Assembly: GCF_024054565.1 (NCBI RefSeq)
Contig: NZ_JAMXLR010000076.1
Span: forward strand, 62,001 to 126,000
Origin: Aeoliella straminimaris
Lineage (GTDB): Bacteria; Planctomycetota; Planctomycetia; Pirellulales; Lacipirellulaceae
Direction: 5' to 3'
Length of the DNA stretch: 64,000 nucleotides
The position numbers were made by a program, and so were the translations under genes. Of this stretch, positions 36,506 to 45,924 are shown one piece after another; the stretch's first letter is position 1, and every line of letters starts with the position of its first letter. Under the pieces are notes generated by a model. The model saw only the letters and a list, made by a program, of their open reading frames with translations. It ran no database searches and was not told where the DNA came from.

Positions 36506-38047
36506 ATGATTCGATTTCGTTTGTTGTGTGCGCTAGCTGCCAGCGTGATGGTGGCCAGTCTTGCCTCGGCTCAGGATAAACCCAACATCCTTGTCATCTT
36601 TGGCGACGACATCGGGCAGACCAATGTTTCGGCTTATACCATGGGCCTGGTTGGTTATCGCACGCCCAACATCGACCGCGTTGCCAAAGAGGGCATGATC
36701 TTCACCGACTATTACGCCGAGCAAAGCTGCACGGCCGGTCGGTCGACCTTTATCACCGGCCAGTGCACCTACCGTACCGGTCTGGCGAAGGTCGGTCTGC
36801 CAGGCGCCGATCTCGGCCTGCAGTCCGAGGATCCCACCATTGCCGAGTTGCTCAAGCCGCACGGCTACGCTACCGGCCAGTTTGGTAAGAATCACCTGGG
36901 CGACAAGGACGAGTTCCTGCCCACCGCGCATGGCTTCGACGAATTCTTTGGTAACCTCTACCACCTGAATGCTGAAGAAGAGCCCGAGAACCGCAACTAT
37001 CCCACCGACCCCGAGTTCCGTAAGAAGTTCGGCCCGCGCGGTGTGATTCACAGCTACGCCGACGGCCGCATCGAAGACACCGGCCCGCTCACCAAGAAGC
37101 GTATGGAAACCGTCGACGACGAAACCTCCGACGCCGCGGTCGACTTCATCGAGCGCCAAGTGAAGGCCGAAAAGCCGTTCTTCTGCTGGATGAACACCAC
37201 ACGCATGCACTTTCGCACGCACGTTCGTAAAGAAAACCGCGACGAGCCCGGCCTCACGGCCCGTACAGAATACGCCGATGGCATGATCGAGCACGACAAG
37301 GTTGTTGGCAAACTGCTCGACAAACTCGACGAGTTGGGCATCGCCGAAAACACCATCGTGCTGTACTCCACCGACAATGGTCCCCACAAGAACACCTGGC
37401 CCGATGCCGGTTTGAGTCCCTTCCGCAACGAGAAGAACTCCAACTGGGAAGGGGCGTTCCGCGTGCCTTGCGCTATTCGCTGGCCCGGAAAGATTAAGGA
37501 GGGCAGCGTCTCCAACGGCATTGTCAGCGGTCTCGATTGGCTGCCGACCATCATGGCCGCTGTCGGCGAACCGGACATCAAGGAGAAACTCCTCGAGGGC
37601 CACGAGGCCGCCGGCAAGACCTTCAAGGTGCACCTCGACGGTTACAACCTGCTGCCCTACCTGACCGGCGATGCCGACGAGTCGCCACGTAAGGAATTTT
37701 TCTACTTCAACGATGATGGTCAGATCGTCGGCTTGCGGTTTGAAAACTGGAAGCTCGTCTTCCTCGAACAACGTGCTCGTGGCACGCTCAAAGTGTGGGC
37801 CGAGCCATTTACGCCGCTCCGTCTGCCGAAAATGTTCGACCTGCGGGCCGACCCCTACGAGCAAGCGGATATTACGTCCAACACGTACTACGACTGGCTG
37901 TTGGACCATGCCTTCCTGCTGGTTCCTGCCCAGCAGTACGTAGGCAATTTCCTCGAAACGTTCAAGGAATATCCGCCTCGTCAGAAGCCGGCAAGCTTCA
38001 ACCTGGACGAAGTAATGAAGAATCTTCAGGAAGCACCGAACCACTAA
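36506..38047 (+). CDS. Exported formylglycine-dependent sulfatase
   Basis: A 513-residue arylsulfatase-family enzyme with a signal peptide (cleaved about after SLASA). It has the N-terminal metal motif NILVIFGDDIG (Asp34, Asp35) and the Cys-type signature CTAGRSTFITGQ with Cys75, to be converted to formylglycine; Ala replaces the usual Pro of CxPxR, as in known CTAGR sulfatases. TDNGPHKNTW provides further metal and sulfate ligands. The strong AGGAGG ribosome-binding site at 36493-36498 supports the ATG at 36506. Planctomycetes use many such enzymes on sulfated algal polysaccharides; the substrate here is unknown. Confidence 0.95.
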   Translation: MIRFRLLCALAASVMVASLASAQDKPNILVIFGDDIGQTNVSAYTMGLVGYRTPNIDRVAKEGMIFTDYYAEQSCTAGRSTFITGQCTYRTGLAKVGLPGADLGLQSEDPTIAELLKPHGYATGQFGKNHLGDKDEFLPTAHGFDEFFGNLYHLNAEEEPENRNYPTDPEFRKKFGPRGVIHSYADGRIEDTGPLTKKRMETVDDETSDAAVDFIERQVKAEKPFFCWMNTTRMHFRTHVRKENRDEPGLTARTEYADGMIEHDKVVGKLLDKLDELGIAENTIVLYSTDNGPHKNTWPDAGLSPFRNEKNSNWEGAFRVPCAIRWPGKIKEGSVSNGIVSGLDWLPTIMAAVGEPDIKEKLLEGHEAAGKTFKVHLDGYNLLPYLTGDADESPRKEFFYFNDDGQIVGLRFENWKLVFLEQRARGTLKVWAEPFTPLRLPKMFDLRADPYEQADITSNTYYDWLLDHAFLLVPAQQYVGNFLETFKEYPPRQKPASFNLDEVMKNLQEAPNH

Positions 38048-38188
38048 TTCGGCAGTTTCCTTCGGCGGCATCCATCGTTCTGACGCCGCTGATGCTGACA
38101 ACCCCACTACACGTCGACCGTGTCCGGCTCTATGCTCGTCATAGTAGTGCCGGGCACGGTCGTTTGCAATTTGTGTTGAGGGAGTCGC

Positions 38189-39073
38189 ATGCATATTTCC
38201 ATCGATCTCGATGATTTTCGCGTCACGGGGGAGCAGAAGTTCAAGCTCGCGAAGCACGACACCAAGATCAAAGACATCTACAAAGACAAGGGCGACTACA
38301 AGGATCTGCTCGAGGAGTTCGCGGAAGAAATCAACGAACTGCAGCGGATGATGTACGCCCACGACCGGTACAGCATGCTGCTGGTGTTCCAGGCGATGGA
38401 CGCCGCTGGCAAAGATGGCACCATTCGACACATCATGTCGGGCGTCAACGTGCATGGTGTTTCGGTGTTTGCGTTCAAACAACCCAGCCCCGAGGAACTC
38501 GACCACGACTTCCTCTGGCGGACCAACCTGCGCTTGCCTCAGCGCGGGCGCATCGGCATTTTCAATCGCTCCTACTACGAGGAAGTTCTGGTGGTGAAGG
38601 TCCACCCCGAGATCCTCCAAAATGCGCAGAAATTGCCGGCCGAATTCACCCAGGATATGGACAAGTTCTGGAAGCACCGATACGAGTCGATTCGCGACAT
38701 GGAGAAGCATCTCGCACACTCGGGCACCAAGGTGCTCAAGTTCTTCCTGCATCTCTCTCGCGACGAACAACGCGACCGCTTCATTGCTCGCATCGACGAG
38801 CCGGAAAAGAACTGGAAGTTCAGCGAGGGCGACGTTGCCGAACGCAAGTATTGGGACGAGTACCAACAGGCCTACGAAGAAGCCATCAACGCCACGGCCA
38901 CCAAGCATGCCCCCTGGTACGTCATTCCGGCCGACGACAAGAAAAACATGCGTTTGATCGTCTCCCAGATCGTGCTCGAAGAACTCCAGTCGCTCGACAT
39001 GCACTACCCTCAGGTTTCCGACGCCCGCCGCGCGGAACTCGAGAAGTACCGCGAGATGCTGGAGAAAGATTGA
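38189..39073 (+). CDS. Polyphosphate kinase 2 family (polyP:nucleotide phosphotransferase)
   Basis: A 294-residue PPK2 enzyme that transfers phosphate between polyphosphate and nucleotides. Walker A is AMDAAGKDG (about 69-77), followed by MSGVNVHGVSVFAFKQP; the lid/Walker B region reads IGIFNRSYYEEVLVVKVHPE and then the catalytic EKHLAHSGTKVLKFFLHLSR. The single-domain length fits class I or III PPK2; nucleotide preference (NMP or NDP) cannot be told by eye. It appears monocistronic. It may support energy storage or stress physiology. Confidence 0.95.
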   Translation: MHISIDLDDFRVTGEQKFKLAKHDTKIKDIYKDKGDYKDLLEEFAEEINELQRMMYAHDRYSMLLVFQAMDAAGKDGTIRHIMSGVNVHGVSVFAFKQPSPEELDHDFLWRTNLRLPQRGRIGIFNRSYYEEVLVVKVHPEILQNAQKLPAEFTQDMDKFWKHRYESIRDMEKHLAHSGTKVLKFFLHLSRDEQRDRFIARIDEPEKNWKFSEGDVAERKYWDEYQQAYEEAINATATKHAPWYVIPADDKKNMRLIVSQIVLEELQSLDMHYPQVSDARRAELEKYREMLEKD

Positions 39074-39409
39074 GCGTGGCGGCCCTCGCCGCCGCTATCA
39101 GGTGTGCTACCCGAGCCTCCCACGCACGCGGTAGGAGTCTTGGGAGATTGTTATCCCGAATCACGTCCGTGGCCGCGATGCTCTCTGGTTCGGGCAATCT
39201 AAGCTGCTCACCGCACCCGCGCGGCGGAGCCAGAATGGTGGCAAGCAGGAGAGTCCGTGCCAACCGGCTGTCTTCATGTGGCGGTTTCGCATGAAGGACC
39301 GCCAGTCGCACATGCTACCGGATGAGCAGTAGTTGTGTCATAATGTCCGAGTCGCCGGGCGACTTCTGCTTGGCGTGGTTCGAAGGTGCTGAGATTTGTG
39401 GGTGCGCTA
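39074..39409. other. Intergenic region, no recognised feature
   Basis: A 336-bp region between the PPK2 and PEP-CTERM genes. Short open frames have no supporting motifs. The right end contains a possible GTG start at 39386 for the next gene. No repeat or RNA gene was recognised. Confidence 0.4.
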
Positions 39410-40060
39410 ATGATTGACCACTGTAGAGTTGCTGTCTTGTTGTTGTCGCTGTTGGTAGGTGTGGTGCTGATGTCGCGTGCCGACTCGTCTCCTATCGACA
39501 CTACCAGCGTTGGGTACACGTTTTCAGGCAGGCTGGGGCAAATTCCTCCGAGCCTCCAAGGCACGTTGCACCGAAATGAAACCATTGAGGGGATGGTCGT
39601 ACTGGAAGACACTCCCTTTCAGGTGGCGAGTGGATTCGCGCGGTATCAGGTTTTAGAACTGGAGTTTCATGTCCGCGACGCTCTGCAATTCCATGTGCTG
39701 TCCGAGTACTCTGATATTTCCATCATCGACGACGCCATCGTCGATGTCGTCCAACTGCATGTCGAAGTCGACGGCGCAGGGAACACCGTGCTCGTGAATG
39801 GCCCACCGGCGGTGGATGACTTTCTGATTCGCCTGCTCTACCTTACCGAACCCTTGAACAGTACGGATCTGCAACAGGAGTTTGTCCGCCCCGCGGGGAT
39901 TTTTGAGGGAATCTTGTCCTTCGAAGGCGAAAGCCAAAGCTTGCACTTCGAAGTGGATCAGTTTACGCAAGTGCCGGAACCAGGTGCCGCGTGGTTAGCT
40001 GGGGTGGGGCTGGCGCTAGTAGGCATGCGGCGACTGAGGGAGCGGGGGAAGTCTTCTTGA
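39410..40060 (+). CDS. PEP-CTERM anchored secreted protein
   Basis: A 216-residue exported protein with a signal peptide (RVAVLLLSLLVGVVLMSRAD) and a C-terminal PEP-CTERM sorting signal: VPEPGAAWLAGVGLALVGMR followed by basic residues. Such signals are processed by exosortase and anchor or secrete proteins in polysaccharide-producing planctomycetes. The mature domain is all-beta in appearance (YTFSGRLGQIPPSL) and its function is unknown. Either ATG 39410 or GTG 39386 could be the start; the ATG is chosen. No exosortase is visible in the window. Confidence 0.82.
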   Translation: MIDHCRVAVLLLSLLVGVVLMSRADSSPIDTTSVGYTFSGRLGQIPPSLQGTLHRNETIEGMVVLEDTPFQVASGFARYQVLELEFHVRDALQFHVLSEYSDISIIDDAIVDVVQLHVEVDGAGNTVLVNGPPAVDDFLIRLLYLTEPLNSTDLQQEFVRPAGIFEGILSFEGESQSLHFEVDQFTQVPEPGAAWLAGVGLALVGMRRLRERGKSS

Positions 40061-40267
40061 ATCGTCCAATGGTGGGTGGCTACACCTGCCGCAGCGGTCC
40101 GTAAGGCACGAGATATCTCATCGGCTCCAGGATTGAGTTCTGATCGGCGGTCCGCCGGTGCGGGCGCGATGCTGTCGGTAAGTTTCGCCACGCCTTGCGG
40201 CTTGTAGTACAATGGACGACTTGTGGAACCCGCGTGAATCTTCACTGTCGCACCAAACGAGTCTGCC

Positions 40268-40753
40268 ATGAGTCGATTTGCCCCTATCGCTCTTCTTTTC
40301 TGGTTGTTGACCGCCAACCTGTCGGCCCAGACGCCTGGAATCGAGGACGCCAAGGAGAAAGACGCGCCCGACAGCGGTGCCTCAGCCGGTTTCGGTTCCT
40401 TCGATTTGTTCGGCGGCAGCAACCTGACGGAGACCTCGGAGAACCTGGTTGAGGCTTCCGCATCAATGGAGCGGTTTGGAGATTCCCTCGAAGCGGTTTC
40501 GGCGACGCTGATCGATGGGCTGGCGCGAATGAGCAGCGGGTTCGATCCACTGGGGTATCAAGGTGCGTTTCGTACGATCGCTGAGCAGACGGAAGTGATC
40601 AAAGATCAGCAAGTTCTGATCTATGAGTTGCAGCAGCGCGAAATCGACCGGCTAAAGCAGGAGAACGAGCAGCTCCGCCGACGCTTGGCGAGGCACCGCC
40701 AGCAGAAGAGGGCAGAAAGTCGCAAGACTCCGCGGCGAGGGCGGGGCCGCTAG
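40268..40753 (+). CDS. Exported coiled-coil protein, function unknown
   Basis: A 161-residue protein with a signal peptide (MSRFAPIALLFWLLTANLSA). The mature part has a Gly/Ser/Asp-rich stretch, then a helical region and a C-terminal coiled coil (IYELQQREIDRLKQENEQLR, about 120-145) ending in an Arg/Lys-rich tail (RRRLARHRQQKR onward). The basic tail is unusual for a periplasmic protein and could bind acidic polymers. I do not recognise the family, and neighbouring PEP-CTERM genes suggest only a general envelope setting. Confidence 0.7.
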   Translation: MSRFAPIALLFWLLTANLSAQTPGIEDAKEKDAPDSGASAGFGSFDLFGGSNLTETSENLVEASASMERFGDSLEAVSATLIDGLARMSSGFDPLGYQGAFRTIAEQTEVIKDQQVLIYELQQREIDRLKQENEQLRRRLARHRQQKRAESRKTPRRGRGR

Positions 40754-40899
40754 AGCGTTTTCCGACTTGCCTGCTGCGTATTTGCTTGTGTCCTCCTGCG
40801 GGAAGGTCTATACTGCCTCGCGCAGTCGCTGCTTATCTGCTCTCTTTTCTCTCGCTTCGGAGTTGTCCCGGCAGTCCATCTCCCCGCAGGAGTCGACTC

Positions 40900-41673
40900 A
40901 TGTGCACCTGGCGATCTCGAGTTCCAGCTACGGCCCTGACGATTCTCCTTGTTACCGCGTCGAACTCGCACGCGGACACCATTTCCGATGGCGAGTTCTT
41001 CGACTCCGATTGGACGGTGGGCGGCTACACCACCGGCGTGGGCGCCGCTGCCGGCACGTTCTTCGGTGGCAATCGCAGCGCCGGTCCGGGCGACGACGGG
41101 GGAGAGATCACCGGCAACCCGGGGGCTTATCGCCACTTTGGCCAAGTTCACGGCGGTCGCCAGAATGGCACGATGACCATCCGCACGATGCACATCTACG
41201 AGCCCCACAGCTACGACCCCTCCCCGGGGCCCCTCGCCGACTTCGACATCGCGTTCGACGCCCTGGCGTTCAGTGTGAATGCCGATGGCGGCCAGAGCCA
41301 TTCGCTGAATGTGGGGCCAGCCCTGCGACAGGAGAACAACTACTTTGTCTCTCTCTCGGGCGCCGCCGGCAACTTTACGGCCTTTGACCAGTGGGAGTCG
41401 TTCGAGTTCAACAATCTGGCCGCGGGCGTCTTCGCGTACATCGGTGGCGTGAACCCGGCCCCGCAACTCGATTTCTCGTCCACCGCCGAGCCGATTCACT
41501 TCGGCTACTATGCCTACAACGAGGGCAACTTCACGACCTACGGTCGCGGCGGCGTCGACAACTGGCAGCTTTCGATCTTGCGCGTGCCGGAGCCCAGTGC
41601 GTTGCTGTTAATGCTGGTGGGTGTGGGCCTGACGGCAGTCGTCTGGGGGAAGCGGCCCGGCTACTGCGACTAG
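40900..41673 (+). CDS. PEP-CTERM anchored secreted protein
   Basis: A 257-residue exported protein. The signal peptide is MCTWRSRVPATALTILLVTA, ending about SNSHA. The C-terminus carries VPEPSALLLMLVGVGLTAVV followed by basic residues, a PEP-CTERM signal for exosortase sorting. The mature region (SDGEFFDSDWTVGGYTTG and later beta-rich segments) resembles extracellular jelly-roll or carbohydrate-binding modules but no family is assigned. A good GCAGGAG ribosome-binding site precedes ATG 40900. Its end overlaps the convergent tricorn gene end by 4 bp. Confidence 0.85.
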   Translation: MCTWRSRVPATALTILLVTASNSHADTISDGEFFDSDWTVGGYTTGVGAAAGTFFGGNRSAGPGDDGGEITGNPGAYRHFGQVHGGRQNGTMTIRTMHIYEPHSYDPSPGPLADFDIAFDALAFSVNADGGQSHSLNVGPALRQENNYFVSLSGAAGNFTAFDQWESFEFNNLAAGVFAYIGGVNPAPQLDFSSTAEPIHFGYYAYNEGNFTTYGRGGVDNWQLSILRVPEPSALLLMLVGVGLTAVVWGKRPGYCD

Positions 41674-44600
41674 TCCTCTTCCGTACGGTAGTGCGGCTTG
41701 GGGTCCTCCGGTTGCTGTGAGACCTCGACCAATAGCTGCGTAACCGCTTCGGTCAGCTGGCGGTCGACGCCGGTGGGTAGTTCGCCTGGCTGGGGCCACA
41801 GGATCGTCCGCGGTACGGCGCCGTTCAGCTCCATGTCCTCGCCGGTGCCGACGACGAACCAGCCGCGGAACGGCATTCGCATGCGGCCGACATCCGTCAC
41901 GCCAACGCTCCCCGTCGAGATCACGCCACCCGCCGTGGGTACGCCGACCAGTTTGCCGCGATCGAGCGACTTGATGGCGTGGCTGAAGATCTCGGCGTTC
42001 GAGAAACTGTTCTGGTTACACAGCACGATAATCGGCTTATGCCACGAGGCGAACACCTGCCGGTCGTGCGGGTAACCTGCCTGGCCACCGCGCGGCACCG
42101 TGATGGCGTGGCGTGGCTGCGTGAGCGACGTCAACAGCAAGTCGGTGGTCCAACCGCCGCCGTTGTCGCGGACGTCGATCACCAAACCCTCCTTGCCATG
42201 CCCGGCCGCGTAGAGCTGCCGTTCAAACTCGTTGAAGCTGGGCATGTCCATGCTGCGTATGTGCAGGTAGCCCAAGGTGTTGCCGCTCAGGTGGTCGACG
42301 CGGTCGCGACTGTCTTCCAGCCACTTGCGATACAGCAGCGATCGAGCTCGTGAGTAGCTGGTGGGGCGCACCGTGGCGGTGAGCGTTTCGTCCGCGTCGG
42401 GCTTTTTGAATTTGAGCTCCACATCGCGATCGGGCCGGCCGTTCAGGGCTTTGGTCAGGTCCATCGCCGGATCGACGGCGACACCATCGATCTCGAGCAC
42501 CGTATCGCCCGCGGCAATATCCACATCCTCGCGGTCGGCAGGTCCATCGGGCAGCACGTCGCGAACCACCAGGCCTGGGCCCTTGGAATCGGCTTCGAAA
42601 CGCAGACCCAAGTGGGCGGTGCGGTCGGGGAAGTCCGGCGCGTCGTAGCGATCGGACTCGCTGGGGTAGAAGCCAAGGTGCGAGCCGTTCAACTCGCCCA
42701 GCATCAGTTGAATCACGGTACCGAACGTCTGCGCGTCCGTCGCACTGGTGGCCGCCTCGCGGTAGCGGCGGCGGATCTGGTCCCAGTTCTTACCGCCCGT
42801 GCGGGGATCGTACCAGCGGTCGCGCATGATACGCCACGCGGTGTCGAAACCGTTGGCGAAGCGGGCCGAACGGGAGTACTGCTGCACCGCCGAGAACGAA
42901 TAGCGAGTGGCCTTGCCGCTGCCGTCGATCTTGGTGGGCGCGCCGCCCGAGTTCAGGAAGATGGCCTTCGCGCCCGGCGACCACACCGCCGCGCCGCCCG
43001 TTGTATCGCTGAAGAATTTTGGCGAAAGCTTCTCCGGCAGCTCAATGGTGTAGTAGCCGCGGCGGCCATCGATCTCCGCGGTGAACGCCAGTCGCTGCTT
43101 GTCGCCCCCCAGCCAAACCAACCCGTGCTCGTCCACACCCGGCAGACTCACGCGATGCAAGCGATCTTCGATGCCCTCGAGGTCGACCACAATCGGTTCG
43201 ATCTCTTCGTCGTCCTTTTTCTTGTCGTCCTCGTCTTCTTTGTCTTTCTCATCCTCCTTGTTCTCTTCGTCCTTCTCGTCCTCTTTCCCGTCGTCCGCCT
43301 CTTTCTTCTCGTCGTCTGTCTTCTTCTCCTCGGGCTTATCTTTTTTGGCCTCCTTCTTGCGCTCCTTTTCCATTTTCTTCAGCGCTTCTTCGAGCTTTCG
43401 TTCGCGGGCGGTTTGCTCGTCGAGGCGGTTTTCGAGATAGACGTAGTAGATGTCCGACTCTTCCCCCAGTCGCAGGCCGGTGAACGCCAGCACCTTACCA
43501 TCGGGCGAGAACCGGGGGTGCGTGTCGTTATCGGGGTGCCGCGAGATGTTGTACGGCGGCTCGGAGCCATCGATAGGCAGCAGATAGACCTCGCTGTTGA
43601 AGTCGCTGTCCTGCTGCGAATAGGCCAACCAGCGACCATCGGGCGAGATGTCGAAATCGGGCGAGTCGAAACCTTCGATCAACCGCCGCGCGTCGCCCGA
43701 CTCCAACTCGCGAATCCACAGGTCGCCCAGGCCGCGGCAGTACAGCAGGTTTTTGCCGGTAGGATCCAGCCGCAAGTGGCTTTCCACTTCGTCGTCGTCG
43801 GTCACTTGCTTGGTGGTAAACTCGGTGTTCCGCCACCAGTACTTCTCTTCGTCGTCGCGGGTGGCGGTGTAGATGTCGACTCGCGGGCCGTCGGTCGACG
43901 TGAACCACAGCGATTTGCCATCCGGGCCCCAGACGACGTCCGACTCGAAGCCGGGCGTCTCGGTCACCTGCACCGGCTCGCGGAACTCGGTGTCCATCAC
44001 CCACACATCGCCGCCGGCGACGAAGGCGATCTCCAGTCCATCGTCGCTGAAGGCGATGTCCGACGCCCGATCGAGACGACGCCGCACCAGGTCGTCGGGG
44101 ATGGTCAGGTCGTCGCGGGTTTCGAGCTTGATCTGCTCGGCCGCGCCCGCCTCTTCGGCGTTCCATTGGTAGAGGTCGAACCCATGGCGGTACACCACCA
44201 GCGGCGCGTTGCGGGCCACGGTTGGCAATACGACCGAGTGCGTATCGACGTCCAGCACCTGATGCTTGGTAACCGGCTGGTCGGCTTCGCCCCCTTCGAG
44301 GACAGCCGGGGAGATTTCGGCCCGCCACAGGTCGAACCCTTCGCTGGGACCGGCCGCGTAGTAGAACGACTTGCCATCGGGCGCCCAGGTGGGCCAGTAC
44401 GATTCGATGTCGTCGTGCAGCAGCTCGACCACTTTGTTCGATTCGAGATCGAGCATCCAGACCTGCGCGGACCGGGTGCCACGATATCCCTTCCGCCACC
44501 ACCGCATGCCCTCGCGGTTGAACAAAATGCGCCGGCCATCGGGCGACAGCGAGGGTTCGTCAGCCGCCATGTCGGCCAGCACTTCGTCGCCGCGGCTGCC

Positions 44601-45035
44601 ATCGATCCACACGCGGATCAGCCGCGTCTGGTCGCGCCAATGATGATCGCGACTGCCGGTGCACAGCAGCGACTTGCCATCGGGAAACCAGTCGTGCACC
44701 GCGTACCCTTCGGTGTGATGCGTCACCTGTTTGGGCTCACCCCCACCGGCCGGCATCACGTACACCTGGTCGGAGCCGGTGCGATTGCTGGTGAACGCCA
44801 GCCGCTTGCCATCGGGCGAGTAGACGGGATAACTCTCGCGGGCGTCGTGCGAGGTGAGCCGCCGCGGGAACCGCTGGCCGAGTCGCAACTGCCACAAATC
44901 ACCATTCCAGGCAAACGCCATCCGCTCGCCATCGGGCGACAGGGCAGGGCGGCCGGGGAGTTGCATCGTGTGGTTGGCCCACGATTCAGTGGCCAACAGC
45001 AGAAGAACGAGCGCAGCAAGGTACCTGTGGAACAT
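41670..45035 (-). CDS. Tricorn-like protease with PDZ and S41 peptidase domains
   Basis: A 1121-residue exported protein: signal peptide (about 1-20), WD40/beta-propeller-like repeats (LSPDGERMAF, YSPDGKRLAF and further SPDGK motifs, about 30-540), a highly charged Lys/Glu/Asp insertion (about 545-612), a second propeller portion, a tricorn C1-like region, PDZ (about 810-890) and a C-terminal S41 peptidase. The nucleophile is tentatively Ser1012 in NQNSFSNAEIF; VIDVRDNGGGW is the S41 signature. Tricorn proteins degrade short peptides produced by other proteases. The S-N-A-E context differs from the archaeal tricorn S-D-G, as in bacterial homologues. Confidence 0.93.
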   Translation of the reverse strand: MFHRYLAALVLLLLATESWANHTMQLPGRPALSPDGERMAFAWNGDLWQLRLGQRFPRRLTSHDARESYPVYSPDGKRLAFTSNRTGSDQVYVMPAGGGEPKQVTHHTEGYAVHDWFPDGKSLLCTGSRDHHWRDQTRLIRVWIDGSRGDEVLADMAADEPSLSPDGRRILFNREGMRWWRKGYRGTRSAQVWMLDLESNKVVELLHDDIESYWPTWAPDGKSFYYAAGPSEGFDLWRAEISPAVLEGGEADQPVTKHQVLDVDTHSVVLPTVARNAPLVVYRHGFDLYQWNAEEAGAAEQIKLETRDDLTIPDDLVRRRLDRASDIAFSDDGLEIAFVAGGDVWVMDTEFREPVQVTETPGFESDVVWGPDGKSLWFTSTDGPRVDIYTATRDDEEKYWWRNTEFTTKQVTDDDEVESHLRLDPTGKNLLYCRGLGDLWIRELESGDARRLIEGFDSPDFDISPDGRWLAYSQQDSDFNSEVYLLPIDGSEPPYNISRHPDNDTHPRFSPDGKVLAFTGLRLGEESDIYYVYLENRLDEQTARERKLEEALKKMEKERKKEAKKDKPEEKKTDDEKKEADDGKEDEKDEENKEDEKDKEDEDDKKKDDEEIEPIVVDLEGIEDRLHRVSLPGVDEHGLVWLGGDKQRLAFTAEIDGRRGYYTIELPEKLSPKFFSDTTGGAAVWSPGAKAIFLNSGGAPTKIDGSGKATRYSFSAVQQYSRSARFANGFDTAWRIMRDRWYDPRTGGKNWDQIRRRYREAATSATDAQTFGTVIQLMLGELNGSHLGFYPSESDRYDAPDFPDRTAHLGLRFEADSKGPGLVVRDVLPDGPADREDVDIAAGDTVLEIDGVAVDPAMDLTKALNGRPDRDVELKFKKPDADETLTATVRPTSYSRARSLLYRKWLEDSRDRVDHLSGNTLGYLHIRSMDMPSFNEFERQLYAAGHGKEGLVIDVRDNGGGWTTDLLLTSLTQPRHAITVPRGGQAGYPHDRQVFASWHKPIIVLCNQNSFSNAEIFSHAIKSLDRGKLVGVPTAGGVISTGSVGVTDVGRMRMPFRGWFVVGTGEDMELNGAVPRTILWPQPGELPTGVDRQLTEAVTQLLVEVSQQPEDPKPHYRTEED

Positions 45036-45143
45036 GGTTTCGAGCGATGCTAATCAAGGTGGGATGGTTGGAGGGAGGTGAGTACCGCAGTATAACAGCC
45101 GCCGCAATGGGTGGCCACATTTGCCATGGGGACGACTTATTTC

Positions 45144-45165
45144 ACCCTCCCGCTTGCGGGAGGGT
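45144..45165. repeat. ACCCTCCCGC/GCGGGAGGGT hairpin
   Basis: A perfect inverted repeat with 10-bp arms and a 2-nt centre, preceded by TTC. A related palindrome with the same TTCACCCTCCC/GGGAGGGTGAA string occurs in reverse orientation at 47689-47710. There is no T-run, so a canonical Rho-independent terminator is not indicated. Confidence 0.65.
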
Positions 45166-45364
45166 CGCGGTCTCAGCCGCGGGGAGGGCTGCGGCCAGAA
45201 CGGCCGACGCCCGGCATGGAGCCCAATCTGGATAACCTTAGTGAAAACCACTGAGCTGCGTTGGCCGAGAAAGCCTGCGATCATGGTTGGCCATGGCAAT
45301 CGCGGCGTGGTATCTTGCGGACGCAGCAGACGGAATTCGATTTTCCAAGCAGCGGACAGCATGG

Positions 45365-45393
45365 CTGGGGTCGAGTTCCGCGAGCCCCCAGCA
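45365..45393. repeat. Interspersed palindromic repeat, copy 2
   Basis: A 29-bp copy of the element at 23775-23803, differing by one base (GAGTTCC instead of GAGCTCC). Outer CTGGGG/CCCCAG pairing is preserved. It is about 90 bp upstream of the cupin gene start. Confidence 0.75.
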
Positions 45394-45481
45394 ACGCGGT
45401 TCGGTACTCTTCATCTGGTAGTCACACCGCCTAACGGTGAGCGACCTACGCCATACATCCCCCAGCCGGCGAGCCCAACCA

Positions 45482-45808
45482 ATGTCCGATCCGCTGTCCT
45501 ACGAAGTCGAAGACTGGCAGATCGTCTCCCTGGTGCCGGGCCTCCGCGTGGTGACCTTCACGCTGAGTGAGGGCCAGTGCGTACCGTGGCACATTCACAC
45601 GGAGATCACCGACAAGTTCTTCTGCCTCGAAGGAACGCTGGAGGTCGAACACCCCAAGGGCATGCCCTCGGCCGAGCTAACCGTGGGCCAAACCTACGAA
45701 GTGCTTGCCGGCGTGCCCCACCGCGCGAAGGGCAAAGACGGCGGCCGCGTGCGGTTTCTAATCGTGCAGGGCGTGGGAACGTATAACTTTGTGCCGGTGG
45801 ATGTTTGA
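45482..45808 (+). CDS. Small cupin-domain protein
   Basis: A 108-residue single-domain cupin. The metal-binding motif 1 is visible as VPWHIHTEITDKFFCLEGTL (His-x-His and Glu), and motif 2 as VLAGVPHRAKG. It could bind Mn, Fe, Ni or Zn, or have an isomerase, dioxygenase or sensor role; nothing in the context decides. The ATG at 45482 is chosen because the upstream in-frame residues are not cupin-like. Flanked by repeat-bearing intergenic DNA. Confidence 0.9.
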   Translation: MSDPLSYEVEDWQIVSLVPGLRVVTFTLSEGQCVPWHIHTEITDKFFCLEGTLEVEHPKGMPSAELTVGQTYEVLAGVPHRAKGKDGGRVRFLIVQGVGTYNFVPVDV

Positions 45809-45924
45809 GTTGGAACCAATGGCATCGGCACCAAACCAGGGATGACGGTTGTGACCTAGCCCTTTTAAGTGAGTCCACGCCCTGCCGGTAGGTCCGCCCC
45901 CAATTCAATAGCGGGCCATAGGCA

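Larger units (their letters stand above)
45036..45481. other. Divergent intergenic region with palindromic repeats
   Basis: A 446-bp region between the tricorn and cupin genes. It contains the perfect hairpin at 45144-45165 and the second copy of the interspersed repeat at 45365-45393, both annotated separately. It presumably also contains promoters of both genes. No coding sequence was recognised. Confidence 0.5.

Noticed and set aside
36533-39004. A very long minus-strand open frame opposite the sulfatase and PPK2 genes
   Set aside because: It spans two well-supported plus-strand genes and their gap; its translation is Val/His/Glu-biased with no recognisable motif, typical of an antisense shadow.
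42612-45053. A very long open frame on the plus strand opposite the tricorn-like gene
   Set aside because: It is the mirror of a long GC-rich coding sequence; its translation has no domain, and the minus-strand frame shows clear propeller, PDZ and S41 motifs.
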